A DNA stretch of 64,000 bases from CBDFGQ01 sp965247295 (GTDB lineage Bacteria; Chloroflexota; Dehalococcoidia; Lucifugimonadales; JAGWBF01). Under the pieces are notes generated by a model, which worked only from the letters and a program-made list of their open reading frames with translations, was not told the origin of the DNA and searched no databases. The stretch covers positions 302,657-366,656 of the forward strand of contig CBDFGQ010000004.1 in assembly GCA_965247295.1 (NCBI GenBank). Direction: 5' to 3'. Numbering within the stretch: the first letter of the stretch is position 1; each line of letters opens with the position of its first letter. A program made the translations under genes and the position numbers. Below are positions 7,458-15,393 of this stretch, one piece after another.

Positions 7458-8713
7458 CTACAATGCGTCTCGCTGTTCCTGATATTCGTGGTAGCCGAAT
7501 TCAAGCAGATGAAGTACTGCATGGGGGTCAATGTGTGTCCCGTCCGCTACTTCACCGACGACGGGGAGCCTCGCTCGGACGTAATCGACTACGTAGCGGG
7601 CCGCATGGTGAGGCATAACGCCCAGTGGGGCGCTCCAGTTAGTTGGCGCCTTCGACTCCTCAGGCACCTTCCATGCCCCACCCCACCTCAGCTTGTCCAC
7701 CCCTGGGAGTGCTATTGAGGACAGGCGCAAGAACATCATGGCTGTATCTAGTGGTACCCACACATCGGACCTGGATATGACGTCAGGCCCAGACATGCAC
7801 ACATTTGAGAATAAATGGAGGACAAGCCCGCGTCTTACCCATAGGACGGGAGCTCTCCCTGCGCGTTGCCGCCGGTTGCGAATGGAAGAGAGCGTTTCTG
7901 GACCTCGGTAAATGACCTTCCCACACCAAACCTGCTCGCCCTGAAGGAAACAACTACGGGTGTGAGAAAGGACCTGGCCCGCCCTCTTTACGGCGCACTC
8001 TCTACAGCGCCAGGACTCGCAGGGCTTTCTGACTATGCCCGGGATACTTGTGGTCCTGTTGAAGCCGGGGAGGGCGAATGGGCAGTGGTGCTGGTCGGGC
8101 CATCCTTCTTCGTCTACTTGAGGCGTCAGGTGTTCGCAAGACCCTGGGGCATACTCCCTATCTGCGGCGGCGCCGGCGCGATCATCCATAACCACCGATT
8201 TAGCGCCCGAAGTTTCACTAGCAGGCTGCGGAAAAAGGGCAAGGCGTACAGACGTGGTGGGTGGAGCGTCAAGTAGTCCAACGATATCCGTCATATCATA
8301 GTTTGTTTAGAGCTATTGGTGCAGGAAGCGCAATGTGGCGTCGCTTATCGTCGACCCGCTTTGAGTCCTGAGTAGACCTCAGAGTTTTTCAGCAGCCTGC
8401 TAGTGGTCTGAGGGAAGGGGTCTGACAGCGCCTCTTGGTCTTCCTTCAGGGTGCGCTCGATGTCTCGGAGAACCTGCCACGCCCGCTGTAGGTCCAGGGC
8501 TCGGCGGACCCCAGTTTGGAGAATGCGTCGTCCTTGTCGATCCTCATACATAACCACCGCCCCCCTGGCTCGCATCCCGTCGATCGCGGCGACTATCGAT
8601 GAGACAGGAATCGAGGCTAAGCTAGAGAACAACTCATCCTGGGGGCAATGGCCATCCGCCAGATGGAGAATCCTCCAGATAGGTTCTTCGACAGACCACG
8701 TTTGATCGCTCAT
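7458..8713 (-). pseudogene. Phage/plasmid-type wHTH plus zinc-ribbon protein, split by a MITE
   Basis: ATG 8713 has a strong ribosome-binding site (GGGAGGAG). Residues 1-103 (M-S-D-Q-T-W-S-V-E-E-P-I-W-R-I-L) look like a winged helix (P-I-S/V-S-I-V-A-A-I-D-G-M-R-A-R-G-A-V-V). The MITE at 8218-8403 then interrupts the gene. Removing it with one CTAG joins Q-T-T-S to E-T-S-G in frame, giving a 357-residue protein that ends at 7458. The second part has H-H-C-P and C-E-S-W-R-C-R-E-C-A-V-K-R-A, a zinc-binding knuckle typical of replication or DNA-handling proteins of mobile elements. The exact function is unknown. The MITE carries an ATG (8294) in frame with the second half, so a 278-residue hybrid could still be made. 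Confidence 0.65.
8218..8403 (-). mobile_element. 186-bp MITE, copy 2 (inverted)
   Basis: Same length and sequence as copies 1 and 3 apart from a base or so (for example GATATCGTTGG against GATATCGCTGG), in the opposite orientation. It is flanked by CTAG at both ends and sits inside the wHTH/zinc-ribbon gene, whose frame is exactly restored by removing it. Confidence 0.85.
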
Positions 8714-9029
8714 CGGTAGACTCCTCCCTTCTGTCCACGCTTGCCGGTCTGTCACGGCTGAGGTCCGTAGCTGCCGGGAGCCCTCCCGTTTCGCTGGCGG
8801 CGATCTTCCGGCACCCCGCCACCAGGGCAAGGTTGTGATTCGCGTCGTTCGGGTCCCCCCACATCACCTCAGCCCGGATGCCCTCTTCGGACAGTCGTCC
8901 TGTCCCGCGTGGACAGCCCCACGAGAATCGCAGCCGCCCGTTCTCAGACAGGGCCTTCCTTATGTACGCCAGTTCGTCGGCGGCCAGGGACTCAGCCCAG
9001 ACTGGCTCAAGGAGTTTTGGGGGGTCCCG
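8634..9029 (-). pseudogene. Open frame without a start between excisionase and wHTH gene
   Basis: The frame directly after the excisionase stop (TAG 9030) reads R-D-P-P-K-L-L-E-P-V-W-A-E-S-L, then E-L-A-Y-I-R-K-A-L-S-E-N-G-R-L-R-F-S-W-G, and has natural protein composition. No ATG, GTG or TTG start occurs before GTG/ATG at 8870-8865. It may be a small phage gene that lost its start, or a C-terminal domain once fused to the excisionase by read-through. No family is recognised. Confidence 0.35.
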
Positions 9030-9227
9030 CTAGTTGCCACCCTCTGCCTCCACCCGCAGGGCGATGAATCTATCCAATTCCGAGCGCAAGACCAGACGCC
9101 TTTCCCCTACGTGGAACGACCTGATGGCTCCTGAGTCCATGAGCCGATACAAGCTGGCCCGACCGATACCGATATAGCGTGCTGCTTCATCTATACGAAG
9201 GGCTGCTCTCTCTACTAGAACTTCCAT
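9030..9227 (-). CDS. Excisionase-type helix-turn-helix DNA-binding protein
   Basis: 65 residues from ATG 9227, preceded by AAGGAG at a 6-base spacing. The sequence A-A-L-R-I-D-E-A-A-R-Y-I-G-I-G-R-A-S-L-Y, then L-M-D-S-G-A-I-R-S-F-H-V-G and R-R-L-V, matches the MerR-like HTH_17/excisionase fold (helix-turn-helix plus wing). Such proteins help excise integrated elements or regulate them. It lies divergently from the HTH-protein/integrase pair at 9352-11135, sharing a promoter region with it, which fits an integration module. Confidence 0.8.
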   Translation of the reverse strand: MEVLVERAALRIDEAARYIGIGRASLYRLMDSGAIRSFHVGERRLVLRSELDRFIALRVEAEGGN

Positions 9228-9245
9228 GTGTCTCTCCTTTGCACA

Positions 9246-9274
9246 TTGCATCTAAGGATGTTCGCTGGTATAAT
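9246..9274 (+). promoter_or_regulatory. Sigma-70-like promoter for the HTH-integrase pair
   Basis: TTGCAT (9246-9251), a 17-base spacer and TATAAT (9269-9274) form a near-consensus promoter. The predicted transcript start is near 9281, about 70 bases before ATG 9352. Confidence 0.65.
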
Positions 9275-9351
9275 AATCTGGCTTGCTGTTGCGTTTTAAT
9301 CAACAGTACGTTGCGTTTTGGAACAAGTCTGTGGAAAGTCGCCATCGGCAT

Positions 9352-9984
9352 ATGACGGACCCTGAAAAGCTGCGTGTGGCCATGCTGCGGCGGGAAGGTT
9401 ATAGCTATGCCGCAATCGCAGAAATGCTTAGCGAGGAGGCAGAGGATGGCCGGAGGTTCGATCGCGCCACCATCTATCGGGTGGCGAGGGCCATGCCCCC
9501 TACCCCAAAAGATGACCCCTTCCAGTGGCACCTGGTGGAAGAGTACGGCCTGCCCTGGGAGGCCAGCAGGTTTGTGCTAGACGTATTCCTGCACTACCGA
9601 CGACAGGAGAGCCGCTTTCACACCGACCACCCGGACGTCCAGCGTCCTCCAAACTACAACTGCGGGCCGTCCGTACGGGAGGTTCTCTGGTGTTGGCGAG
9701 TCCATCTTGCTCTGCCAGAGGAGCCCATCGAACATGTAACGGGGTGGGCTGACGACCTGGCCCTTAGAGAATTAGCACGCGACGTGTTTGCTGACCCCTT
9801 TGATATTGCTGGCATCGAAGCTTGGTTCGCTTACAGGCCGTGGATCGACGAAGAGCATCAACGAGAATACGACCAGGATGTTGGCAGCGGGATTATCCCT
9901 GCGCGACCTCCATTCCTTGATCTGAGCGGTCCAGGCAAGGCGACTGACAGCAATCCAAGGAAAGAGAGTGTGGAGCAACCATGA
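9352..9984 (+). CDS. HTH-containing phage-type protein upstream of integrase
   Basis: 210 residues from ATG 9352; a TTG at 9283 would add 23 residues of uncharacteristic sequence. The N-terminus K-L-R-V-A-M-L-R-R-E-G-Y-S-Y-A-A-I-A-E-M-L, then R-A-T-I-Y-R-V-A-R, is a resolvase-like helix-turn-helix. The rest is acidic and Trp-rich, with no recognised domain. Its TGA overlaps the integrase ATG (ATGA at 9981-9984), so the two are translationally coupled and it probably acts in integration or its control. Confidence 0.6.
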   Translation: MTDPEKLRVAMLRREGYSYAAIAEMLSEEAEDGRRFDRATIYRVARAMPPTPKDDPFQWHLVEEYGLPWEASRFVLDVFLHYRRQESRFHTDHPDVQRPPNYNCGPSVREVLWCWRVHLALPEEPIEHVTGWADDLALRELARDVFADPFDIAGIEAWFAYRPWIDEEHQREYDQDVGSGIIPARPPFLDLSGPGKATDSNPRKESVEQP

Positions 9985-11135
9985 AACGTCGAGGAAACAA
10001 CGAGGGCAGTATCTATCAGCGAGGGGACGGACGATGGGTCGCCCGCGTCTCCCATGAAGGGAAGCGCATCGCGGCCTACGGCAGGACGAAAGAGCAGGCA
10101 AGGCAGAAGCTCCACGACCTGATAAGAAAACAGGACCAGGGACTCCAATTGGTCAAGACCGCCATGCCCCTCTCGGAGCACCTGTCACAATGGCTGGCAA
10201 ATGTAAAGAATCGGGTCCGTCCCAGCACCTATGAAGGATACGAGGGGCTTATCCGGGTCCACATCATCCCACAATTGGGTCACATTAAGCTGGGGAAGCT
10301 GGGGCCGGAACATATCAGCAGGGCATGAGAGACAATGCTGAAGGAGGGCAAGTCTGCCAGCGTCGTGGAGCACGCCCACTTGCGGCTATCGAAGGCGCTG
10401 AATGACGCCATGAAGCGCCAGCTCATTTACCGCAACCCCTGCCAGGCCGTATCACCACCCAGGGGATACAGGCAGGAGGTCCGACCCCCCAGCTCCGAGG
10501 CCATGCACAGGCTTCTGGAGGCGGCCAGGGACACGGAATACTACGAGGCCCTTCACATCGCCTTCTACACCGGCCTGAGACGTGGGGAACTGCTGGCCCT
10601 CCGTTGGGGTGACATCGACCTGGACATGGCCACCACCTCGGTAAGCCGTACCATGTACCGGGCGAAAGGCGGGCAATCTGTGTTCACAGAGCCAAAGACT
10701 GCGAAGGGAAGACGCCTTGTTAGCCTGACGCCATCCTCGGTCCTGGTGCTCAAGGCACTACGGGAACGCCAAAAGGCCGACAGAGTGTTTCTAGGCTATC
10801 AGGTAATCGAGGATAGCCCGGTCTTCTGCTACCGGAAGGGCTCCCCCATGCTCCCTAGGGCGTTCAGCGGGGCCTTCAGGAAGATCATGCTCAGGGCGGG
10901 GCTCGAAGGCTACCGGCTCCACGATGCCAGACACGCCCACGCCACGTTGATGCTACGGCAGGGTGTACACCCAAAGGTAGTGAGCGAGCGCCTGGGCCAT
11001 GCCCGCATAGGCATTACCCTGGACACCTATAGCCACGTCACCCCAGGGCTGCAAGAGGCGGCGGCCCTGCGCTTTGAGGAAGGGCTGGCAGCAGCCAGGA
11101 CGCCGGCCCCTGACCCGAACCTGGCCTCAAGGTAA
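9981..11135 (+). pseudogene. Tyrosine recombinase/integrase with one in-frame TGA
   Basis: From ATG 9981 the N-terminal arm-binding domain (G-S-I-Y-Q-R-G-D-G-R-W-V-A-R-V) and SAM-like core-binding domain lead to P-E-H-I-S-R-A and then TGA (10326-10328). The same frame then continues E-T-M-L-K-E-G-K-S-A-S-V-V. Relatives suggest a Trp there (TGG to TGA). The catalytic domain is complete: Arg in T-G-L-R-R-G-E-L-L, Lys region, H-D-A-R-H, L-G-H and the nucleophile in D-T-Y-S-H. Without read-through only a catalytic fragment from ATG 10335 could be made. It would have catalysed integration of the 5-11 kb element. Confidence 0.8.
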
Positions 11136-11504
11136 AATTGCTGTCAACCAGGCAAAAGAGAAGGCCTCGGGGAGTCCCTAGGGACTACTTCGGTATCTGA
11201 AAAGTGGTGGGGCCGTCGTGGACAATAGCAAGAACTTTCAGCATAACCTTTCCCTTGGCAGTTTAACAGTTTCTTGATCGGTCTTGTCGCTTATACGAAA
11301 TGGATTTGCCATACCTGGCCTAACGGAAAGTTCAGGCATCCTTCCGTCCCACTAGGCCGGTTGGATGGGGAGACGGGGGAGGGTGGAACTACACCTGAAA
11401 CACGGACTGGCAGTCCTGCTGGCAGTGAGCTGGGTGGCTAACCCGGGTTTGCGTAAGCTTGGCATACACCTGCACCTTCTCGCTGAACCCAGCCGAAGGA
11501 ACGT
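11136..11504. other. Region downstream of integrase, possible attachment-site zone; nothing certain
   Basis: No gene or tRNA-like sequence is apparent. An attachment site would be expected within a few hundred bases of the integrase end, but I could not find a direct repeat of the tRNA-like piece at 4571 here. Confidence 0.3.
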
Positions 11505-11864
11505 CTAACGGCGATTGGAAGATCGTGAGCTTTTCCGTCGGACCCTTTCAGTCTCTCGGATGGGCGTTGGCAGGGTGGTTACCTCTTCAAAAATCCTGGC
11601 GGTGCTGGGCCTTCTGAGCATAAGGTTAATCCGCTCATCCATCCTCCGACGGAACTCGTCATTCAACCAATGTTCCCAATACACCCGGCCACCCCACACA
11701 CTAACCGCCACAAACACTCTGGGGTCTTCCAGGGAGCGCCACGTCTCGCCGTAAAGGCAGCCCCGCATCCTGACCGCCTGACTTCTCAGGTCACGTAGCA
11801 TCGCCCACACGGTTTCTTCGTGGCCTGCTTTAACCCGTCGCTCTATGAGCACCTTGATCGCCAC
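11505..11864 (-). CDS. ABM-domain (antibiotic biosynthesis monooxygenase-like) protein
   Basis: 119 residues from GTG 11864, which has GGAGGA at a 5-base spacing; an upstream ATG (11933) in the same frame lacks this. The sequence V-L-I-E-R-R-V-K-A-G-H-E-E-T, then G-C-L-Y-G-E-T-W, S-V-W and W-E-H-W, follows the ferredoxin-like ABM fold (dimeric alpha-beta barrel). Members include quinol monooxygenases and haem-degrading enzymes, and many are of unknown role. The C-terminus is strongly basic (R-R-K-S-S-R-S-S-N-R-R), which is unusual. The substrate cannot be inferred. Confidence 0.7.
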   Translation of the reverse strand: MAIKVLIERRVKAGHEETVWAMLRDLRSQAVRMRGCLYGETWRSLEDPRVFVAVSVWGGRVYWEHWLNDEFRRRMDERINLMLRRPSTARIFEEVTTLPTPIRETERVRRKSSRSSNRR

Positions 11865-11889
11865 TCGATTCCTCCGACAAGGGGGTCTG

Positions 11890-12132
11890 TCATGGAGACA
11901 CCGGAAGGTATACTCGATTTCCACATAAAACACATACCATGGCTCCTATGTCGTCGTAGAACAGATGGAGCTGGCTGGCGCCACAATGAGTGCATCCGTG
12001 GACGGGTATCGCCTGAGGCGACGGCCCCGTACGCTCCGCCCCCGAACCGCTCCTGCCACCTGGTCGCACAGCAAAATACTGTGAGCCTCTTTTGATCGTA
12101 TTCATGTCACTACGATTCAGCCTCCGGTCCAA
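11890..12132 (-). CDS. Small zinc-ribbon protein
   Basis: Up to 80 residues. The C-terminal half has a clear zinc ribbon, C-T-H-C-G-x(16)-C-V-L-C-G-N, with F-Y-D-D-I-G-A-M-V between the knuckles. The N-terminal half is basic and low in structure. The start is uncertain: ATG 12132 or ATG 12105 (M-N-T-I-K-R-G), and the nearest GGAGG is too far from the latter. Such small ribbons are common near mobile elements and transcription genes; no specific function is claimed. It lies just upstream of the ABM gene on the same strand. Confidence 0.45.
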   Translation of the reverse strand: MDRRLNRSDMNTIKRGSQYFAVRPGGRSGSGAERTGPSPQAIPVHGCTHCGASQLHLFYDDIGAMVCVLCGNRVYLPVSP

Positions 12133-12158
12133 AGGGTGGGCACGGTCTACCTGGTGTC

Positions 12159-12218
12159 TTACAGCACCCCTTCGGCCTCTTTGGAGCCGTCTAACGGGGC
12201 GAGGACTTTCCTGTACAT
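12159..12218 (-). pseudogene. Universal stress protein (UspA) N-terminal stub
   Basis: ATG 12218, with AAGGAAG upstream, reads M-Y-R-K-V-L-A-P-L-D-G-S-K-E-A-E-G-V-L and then TAA (12159-12161). This is the first beta-strand and ATP-loop start of a UspA protein. Nothing of the remaining 120 or so residues follows in any frame, so it is a truncation remnant. Confidence 0.6.
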
Positions 12219-12496
12219 GGCTACTTCCTTAAGTGCTCGCTGCAGGTTCAAAGGAACTTCGGCTTTGTTCCATACATCTAGTGTCACTGGAAATCGAGGA
12301 AACTAATTCAGCGCCCCTTTGGGGATGAGGACCTCATCTTGGCTGGCCATGGGATGCATTGGGGATTTCTCGTCTGTGGAGCTTCGTCGCAGGTTCCTGC
12401 CCTAACCAAAACTACCGAAAGCATAGGAGCCTCTTCTTATGAAGATTTGGCTACTGAGGGGGCCAACAAAGCGTGAAAGCAGTCGGGTCCTGTGGT
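12219..12496. other. Intergenic, possible gene-end remnant
   Basis: No intact gene is seen. On the minus strand a frame ending A-S-Q-D-E-V-L-I-P-K-G-A-L-N and TAG near 12304 looks like a degraded C-terminus, but it has no supporting start. Confidence 0.25.
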
Positions 12497-12661
12497 TTAC
12501 AGGCTGAACTTGGACTTCATCATGGCCTGGTAGTCTCTTCGAGCGTCATCTCTAGTCGGGCCACAGGGGCAACTTACATCGTGAAGTTTTAGAAAATGAG
12601 ATTGGAAGTCATCCGAGTCACCTATATTGCGGAGGGCGTGGGCAATTCTACTAATATTCAT
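12497..12661 (-). CDS. Small 54-residue hypothetical protein
   Basis: ATG 12661 with GAGAGG five bases upstream opens a 54-codon frame to TAA 12497. The sequence is protein-like: an amphipathic N-terminus (I-S-R-I-A-H-A-L-R-N-I-G), an acidic turn, a C-P-C-G motif at residues 31-34 and a basic C-terminus. I do not recognise a family. It is divergent from the LysR gene at 12810, with which it may share the AT-rich control region. Confidence 0.4.
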   Translation of the reverse strand: MNISRIAHALRNIGDSDDFQSHFLKLHDVSCPCGPTRDDARRDYQAMMKSKFSL

Positions 12662-12739
12662 CTCTGCCTCTCAGCTTCGGCCTCCCTTCTGGTCAGCCTG
12701 TACGCTTTCTGATAACCGAAGTCTAAACTGAATGTATCA

Positions 12740-12790
12740 TCATGTACAGAGATATTATGTGATATACTATATTGTATATGACAATACTCT
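12740..12790. promoter_or_regulatory. AT-rich, partly palindromic region upstream of the LysR gene
   Basis: GTGATATACTATATTGTATA within 12758-12780 is AT-rich and contains overlapping T-N11-A-type dyads, as LysR regulators bind for autoregulation. It also supplies plausible -10 elements. This is an inference from composition only. Confidence 0.35.
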
Positions 12791-12809
12791 GGTCGAAAGG
12801 CGTAGCATA

Positions 12810-13703
12810 ATGGAACTACGAGAGCTGAGGAGCTTTTGCGTTGCTGCTAAGCTAAGGAGCATGTCCAAGGCAGCGGAATTTCTGGACATAGGTCAGCCAG
12901 CGGTGACAACCCATGTGAAAAAACTGGAAGATGAGCTTGGTACGGCACTTTTTGACCGAGTAAAGCGCCCCATCCAGCTCACTCTCGCGGGGACGACCTT
13001 ATTGAACCTGGCGACACCTTTGGTTGAAGGAATAGATGGGCTGCTCCTTGGTGTTTCTAAAGCTGAAGAGGAAGGCCCTGTGAGGGTAGCTTCTACCTTC
13101 GACATAATACCGCACGCTCTACTGCGAGTGGTGAAGGCGTTCTTATCCTTGTATCCTCACACCCATCTACGTGTCCGTTCCGGAAATTGGAGGCAGGTGC
13201 TACAAATGGTTGCTGAAGGAGAGGTAGACTTAGGAATCGTGCCTGGGCCTGGGAATGGTGCGGACTTCGATTTCCAAGGCCTGTTCCCATATGAACGGGT
13301 CCTTATAACGCCTATGGGACACCCTTTGCTTCGGTCCCCTGTGATCTCTCTTGATGAAATAGCCCAGTGGCCCCTGATCCTTAGAGGGCAAGGAACATCC
13401 ACACGGACGATATTAGAAGAGGAGTTTCGTAGAAAGGGACTATCTTACGAGATAGTGATCGAGCTAGACAGCATAGATATGATCAAAGCGTACGTCGCCT
13501 TGGGGCTGGGAATCTCAGTTGGGCCGCGCCTGGCCATAGAGCCAGGCGACGAACAGCAATTGGGGATTGCGGATCTGCCGACGCTGCTTCCAGTGGAACA
13601 AGCTGGAGTAGTAACTCTGCGCGGCAAGAGCCGCTCCAAACCTGCACAAAAGTTTATCGAGGTGCTCAGTAAGAATTTCTCCCCAACTGCGGTTACTGCC
13701 TAA
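12810..13703 (+). CDS. LysR-family transcriptional regulator
   Basis: 297 residues from ATG 12810 (M-E-L-R-E-L-R-S-F-C-V-A-A); the open frame reaches upstream to 12732, but the winged helix begins here. The HTH spans about residues 18-37 (S-M-S-K-A-A-E-F-L-D-I-G-Q-P-A-V-T), followed by L-E-D-E-L-G-T-A-L-F-D-R. The C-terminal two-lobed effector domain (residues about 90-290) is complete (G-I-V-P-G-P, L-G-L-G-I-S-V-G-P). It is CysB/Cbl-like in proportions. No intact target operon is adjacent: downstream are only remnants, so it is probably an orphan. Confidence 0.85.
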   Translation: MELRELRSFCVAAKLRSMSKAAEFLDIGQPAVTTHVKKLEDELGTALFDRVKRPIQLTLAGTTLLNLATPLVEGIDGLLLGVSKAEEEGPVRVASTFDIIPHALLRVVKAFLSLYPHTHLRVRSGNWRQVLQMVAEGEVDLGIVPGPGNGADFDFQGLFPYERVLITPMGHPLLRSPVISLDEIAQWPLILRGQGTSTRTILEEEFRRKGLSYEIVIELDSIDMIKAYVALGLGISVGPRLAIEPGDEQQLGIADLPTLLPVEQAGVVTLRGKSRSKPAQKFIEVLSKNFSPTAVTA

Positions 13704-13747
13704 CAAGGTCAAAGTGTTCAGCTGGCTGAGCGCCTTCTGGTAGAAAT

Positions 13748-13858
13748 CTACGATATCTGGTCCAGGTCAAGTTTGAAGAGCCTCGTCACGTTGCCCCCTA
13801 CGCTCTTGGCTCTCTCCTCCTGAGGAACTCCCTCCAGGATACGGTCCAGGACCTCAAG
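13748..13858 (-). pseudogene. Amidohydrolase-type C-terminal fragment
   Basis: The minus strand encodes E-V-L-D-R-I-L-E-G-V-P-Q-E-E-R-A-K-S-V, then G-N-V-T-R-L-F-K-L-D, ending at TAG 13748. The G-N-(A/V)-x-R-L-F pattern after a helical V-L-x-G-V-P-x-E-E-R segment is the usual C-terminus of amidohydrolase-2 proteins. Only about 36 codons remain, next to the methyltransferase copy. Confidence 0.55.
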
Positions 13859-13881
13859 AGACCTAGGGGAGGCTTGCTACG

Positions 13882-14443
13882 TCACGCTGAGGCAGGTGGG
13901 CTGACCAAGTAGACCCAGACCTGGTGGTACACCTCCAGCTCTCCCTTGGGCAGGGGATGGAAGGGCTCGCTAACCTCCAACAGCTCCCACCTGCCCGCCC
14001 GCTCCAGGGCCGCCTGTTTCTCCTTGAAGCCGCCGGTCTCGTAGACATCCGGCCGTAGGGTAAAGACGATGTGGCCGCCGGGCCTGGTGATGCGGACCAG
14101 CTCGTCCAGGGAACTGGCCGGGGCGTGGCCCACGTTCAGGACGCCCACGCTCACCACGGCGTCAAAGGAGTCACTGGGGAAGTCCAGGGGCTCCCCCATG
14201 ACCATGCGGTGTAGCTCCCGGTACACCTTCTTCCGGCGAGCCTCCTCCAGCATGCCGGGGGACAGGTCCATGGCCACCAGATCCCGGTATCCCAGCCCGG
14301 CGAGGCACCCGCCCACTAGCTCCGTACCCGCCTCGGCGTCCAGGATCGTGGCCCACGTGGCGGGCCAGCAGGTCGGCAGCGCGGTGGGGCTCCTCCAAGG
14401 CGTCTTCCGATTCTTGTCCGGGCGAGTGGACGGCACGGAGCAA
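13882..14443 (-). pseudogene. Class I SAM methyltransferase, truncated and frameshifted (copy 2)
   Basis: The main frame carries I-L-D-A-E-A-G-T-E-L-V-G-G, then G-Y-R-D-L-V-A-M-D-L-S-P-G-M-L-E-E-A, F-D-A-V-V-S-V-G-V-L and R-P-G-G-H-I-V-F-T-L. SAM motif I normally reads D-A-G-x-G-T-G; two of its glycines are Glu here (G-to-A changes). Upstream, E-E-P-H-R-A-A-D-L-L-A-R-H-V lies in the neighbouring frame, so a shift separates it, and the extreme N-terminus is missing. It is very close in sequence to the fragment at 2366-2789. Confidence 0.75.
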
Positions 14444-14801
14444 ATAGAGATTAATAGCTGGCCAAGAAGAGCTTTAACGCCGGGAACAGTTGGTCAATAG
14501 CATCGATTTGCGGCGGACCCAACCGGATTCGGATCAGCGATCACCCTCCCACCGGACACTATGAATCCCGAATTTGCCGAAAGGCCAGACTCGGAACGTA
14601 CCGGCCGTATAACAGGGGCTCCAGAAGGGGAGTCCTATGCACAGTAGCCACAGAAAGGTTAAAATGAGGGTGTCAAAAGGACTTGCTTTTGGCCCTCTCC
14701 ACAAGCTCCCGAGTTGCGTCTGGAGGTTAAGTCCGGCAGCGAGGAGACGCTGGTGAACATCGATCGTCTACGGTGAACGAATTCCAACTGCGACGAAGCT
14801 G
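14444..14801. other. Intergenic, nothing recognised
   Basis: No gene, RNA or repeat can be supported in this stretch upstream of the HEPN-like gene. It must hold that gene's promoter if the gene is expressed, but no clear -35/-10 pair was found. Confidence 0.3.
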
Positions 14802-15335
14802 ATGCTCAATCCCAAAGTCACACGATTCAAGAAGCGGTTCCCAGAATGGGTGTTCGCTGATACCTCGGCCTGCCTTCGGAAGCGCGCAGCCGTAGGGTCC
14901 GTGATACTCACTTGCTGCGCCATCGACTACCTTGGTCGTTTCTACTCGGGGGATCCAGGATACGTGGGTAACAAAACTAAATACGTTGCATTCTTGGACC
15001 GTTATTTCGCTCCAAAATACGACCCAAAAGACTTTTACAAGTTGGTGAGATGCGGCCTTTTGCACGGGTACGATATGCAAGGACGCTACATTGTAGTAGG
15101 GTCTGATGCCGCTTGGGCCCGGAGTCTTCACCTACGGTATGACCCGAAGCACAAGGCAACTCTCGTCAATCCGTTTGCGCTCTATGAGGATCTTCGTGCA
15201 GCCTTTAGTGAGTTTATCAATGACCTCGAATGTGACCCCGATCTTCTTCGGCGGTTCTTGAATGTTTGGGCATCATCTCCTTTTGGACGTCCTCAACTTT
15301 CTTCGGACTGGAATAAGTTCAAGCATTTGGTCTAG
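14802..15335 (+). CDS. HEPN-like protein, putative RNase (candidate defence/toxin)
   Basis: 177 residues from ATG 14802. It is helical in character, with a conserved-looking C-C-A-I-D-Y-L-G-R-F and, at residues 83-88, R-C-G-L-L-H followed by G-Y. R-x4-H is the catalytic signature of HEPN ribonucleases, and R-(N/C)-G-L-L-H-x-Y is the form seen in several defence-associated families. It has no signal peptide. The gene is more A+T-rich than the core genes. It is followed at 58 bases by a pentapeptide-repeat gene and a TIR gene on the same strand, all hemmed in by IS elements. Assignment to HEPN rests on the motif and predicted helicity only. Confidence 0.5.
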   Translation: MLNPKVTRFKKRFPEWVFADTSACLRKRAAVGSVILTCCAIDYLGRFYSGDPGYVGNKTKYVAFLDRYFAPKYDPKDFYKLVRCGLLHGYDMQGRYIVVGSDAAWARSLHLRYDPKHKATLVNPFALYEDLRAAFSEFINDLECDPDLLRRFLNVWASSPFGRPQLSSDWNKFKHLV

Positions 15336-15393
15336 AGCCGCGAGTAAGATTGATCTAATTGACTTCTGATAGACTCTCTGAAGAGGACAGGCG

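Noticed and set aside
3828..10328. TGA reassigned as a sense codon, explaining in-frame TGAs in several genes
   Set aside because: The TGAs stand where Cys, Arg and Trp are expected, not one amino acid. TAG and TAA lesions occur too, and many intact genes end with TGA.
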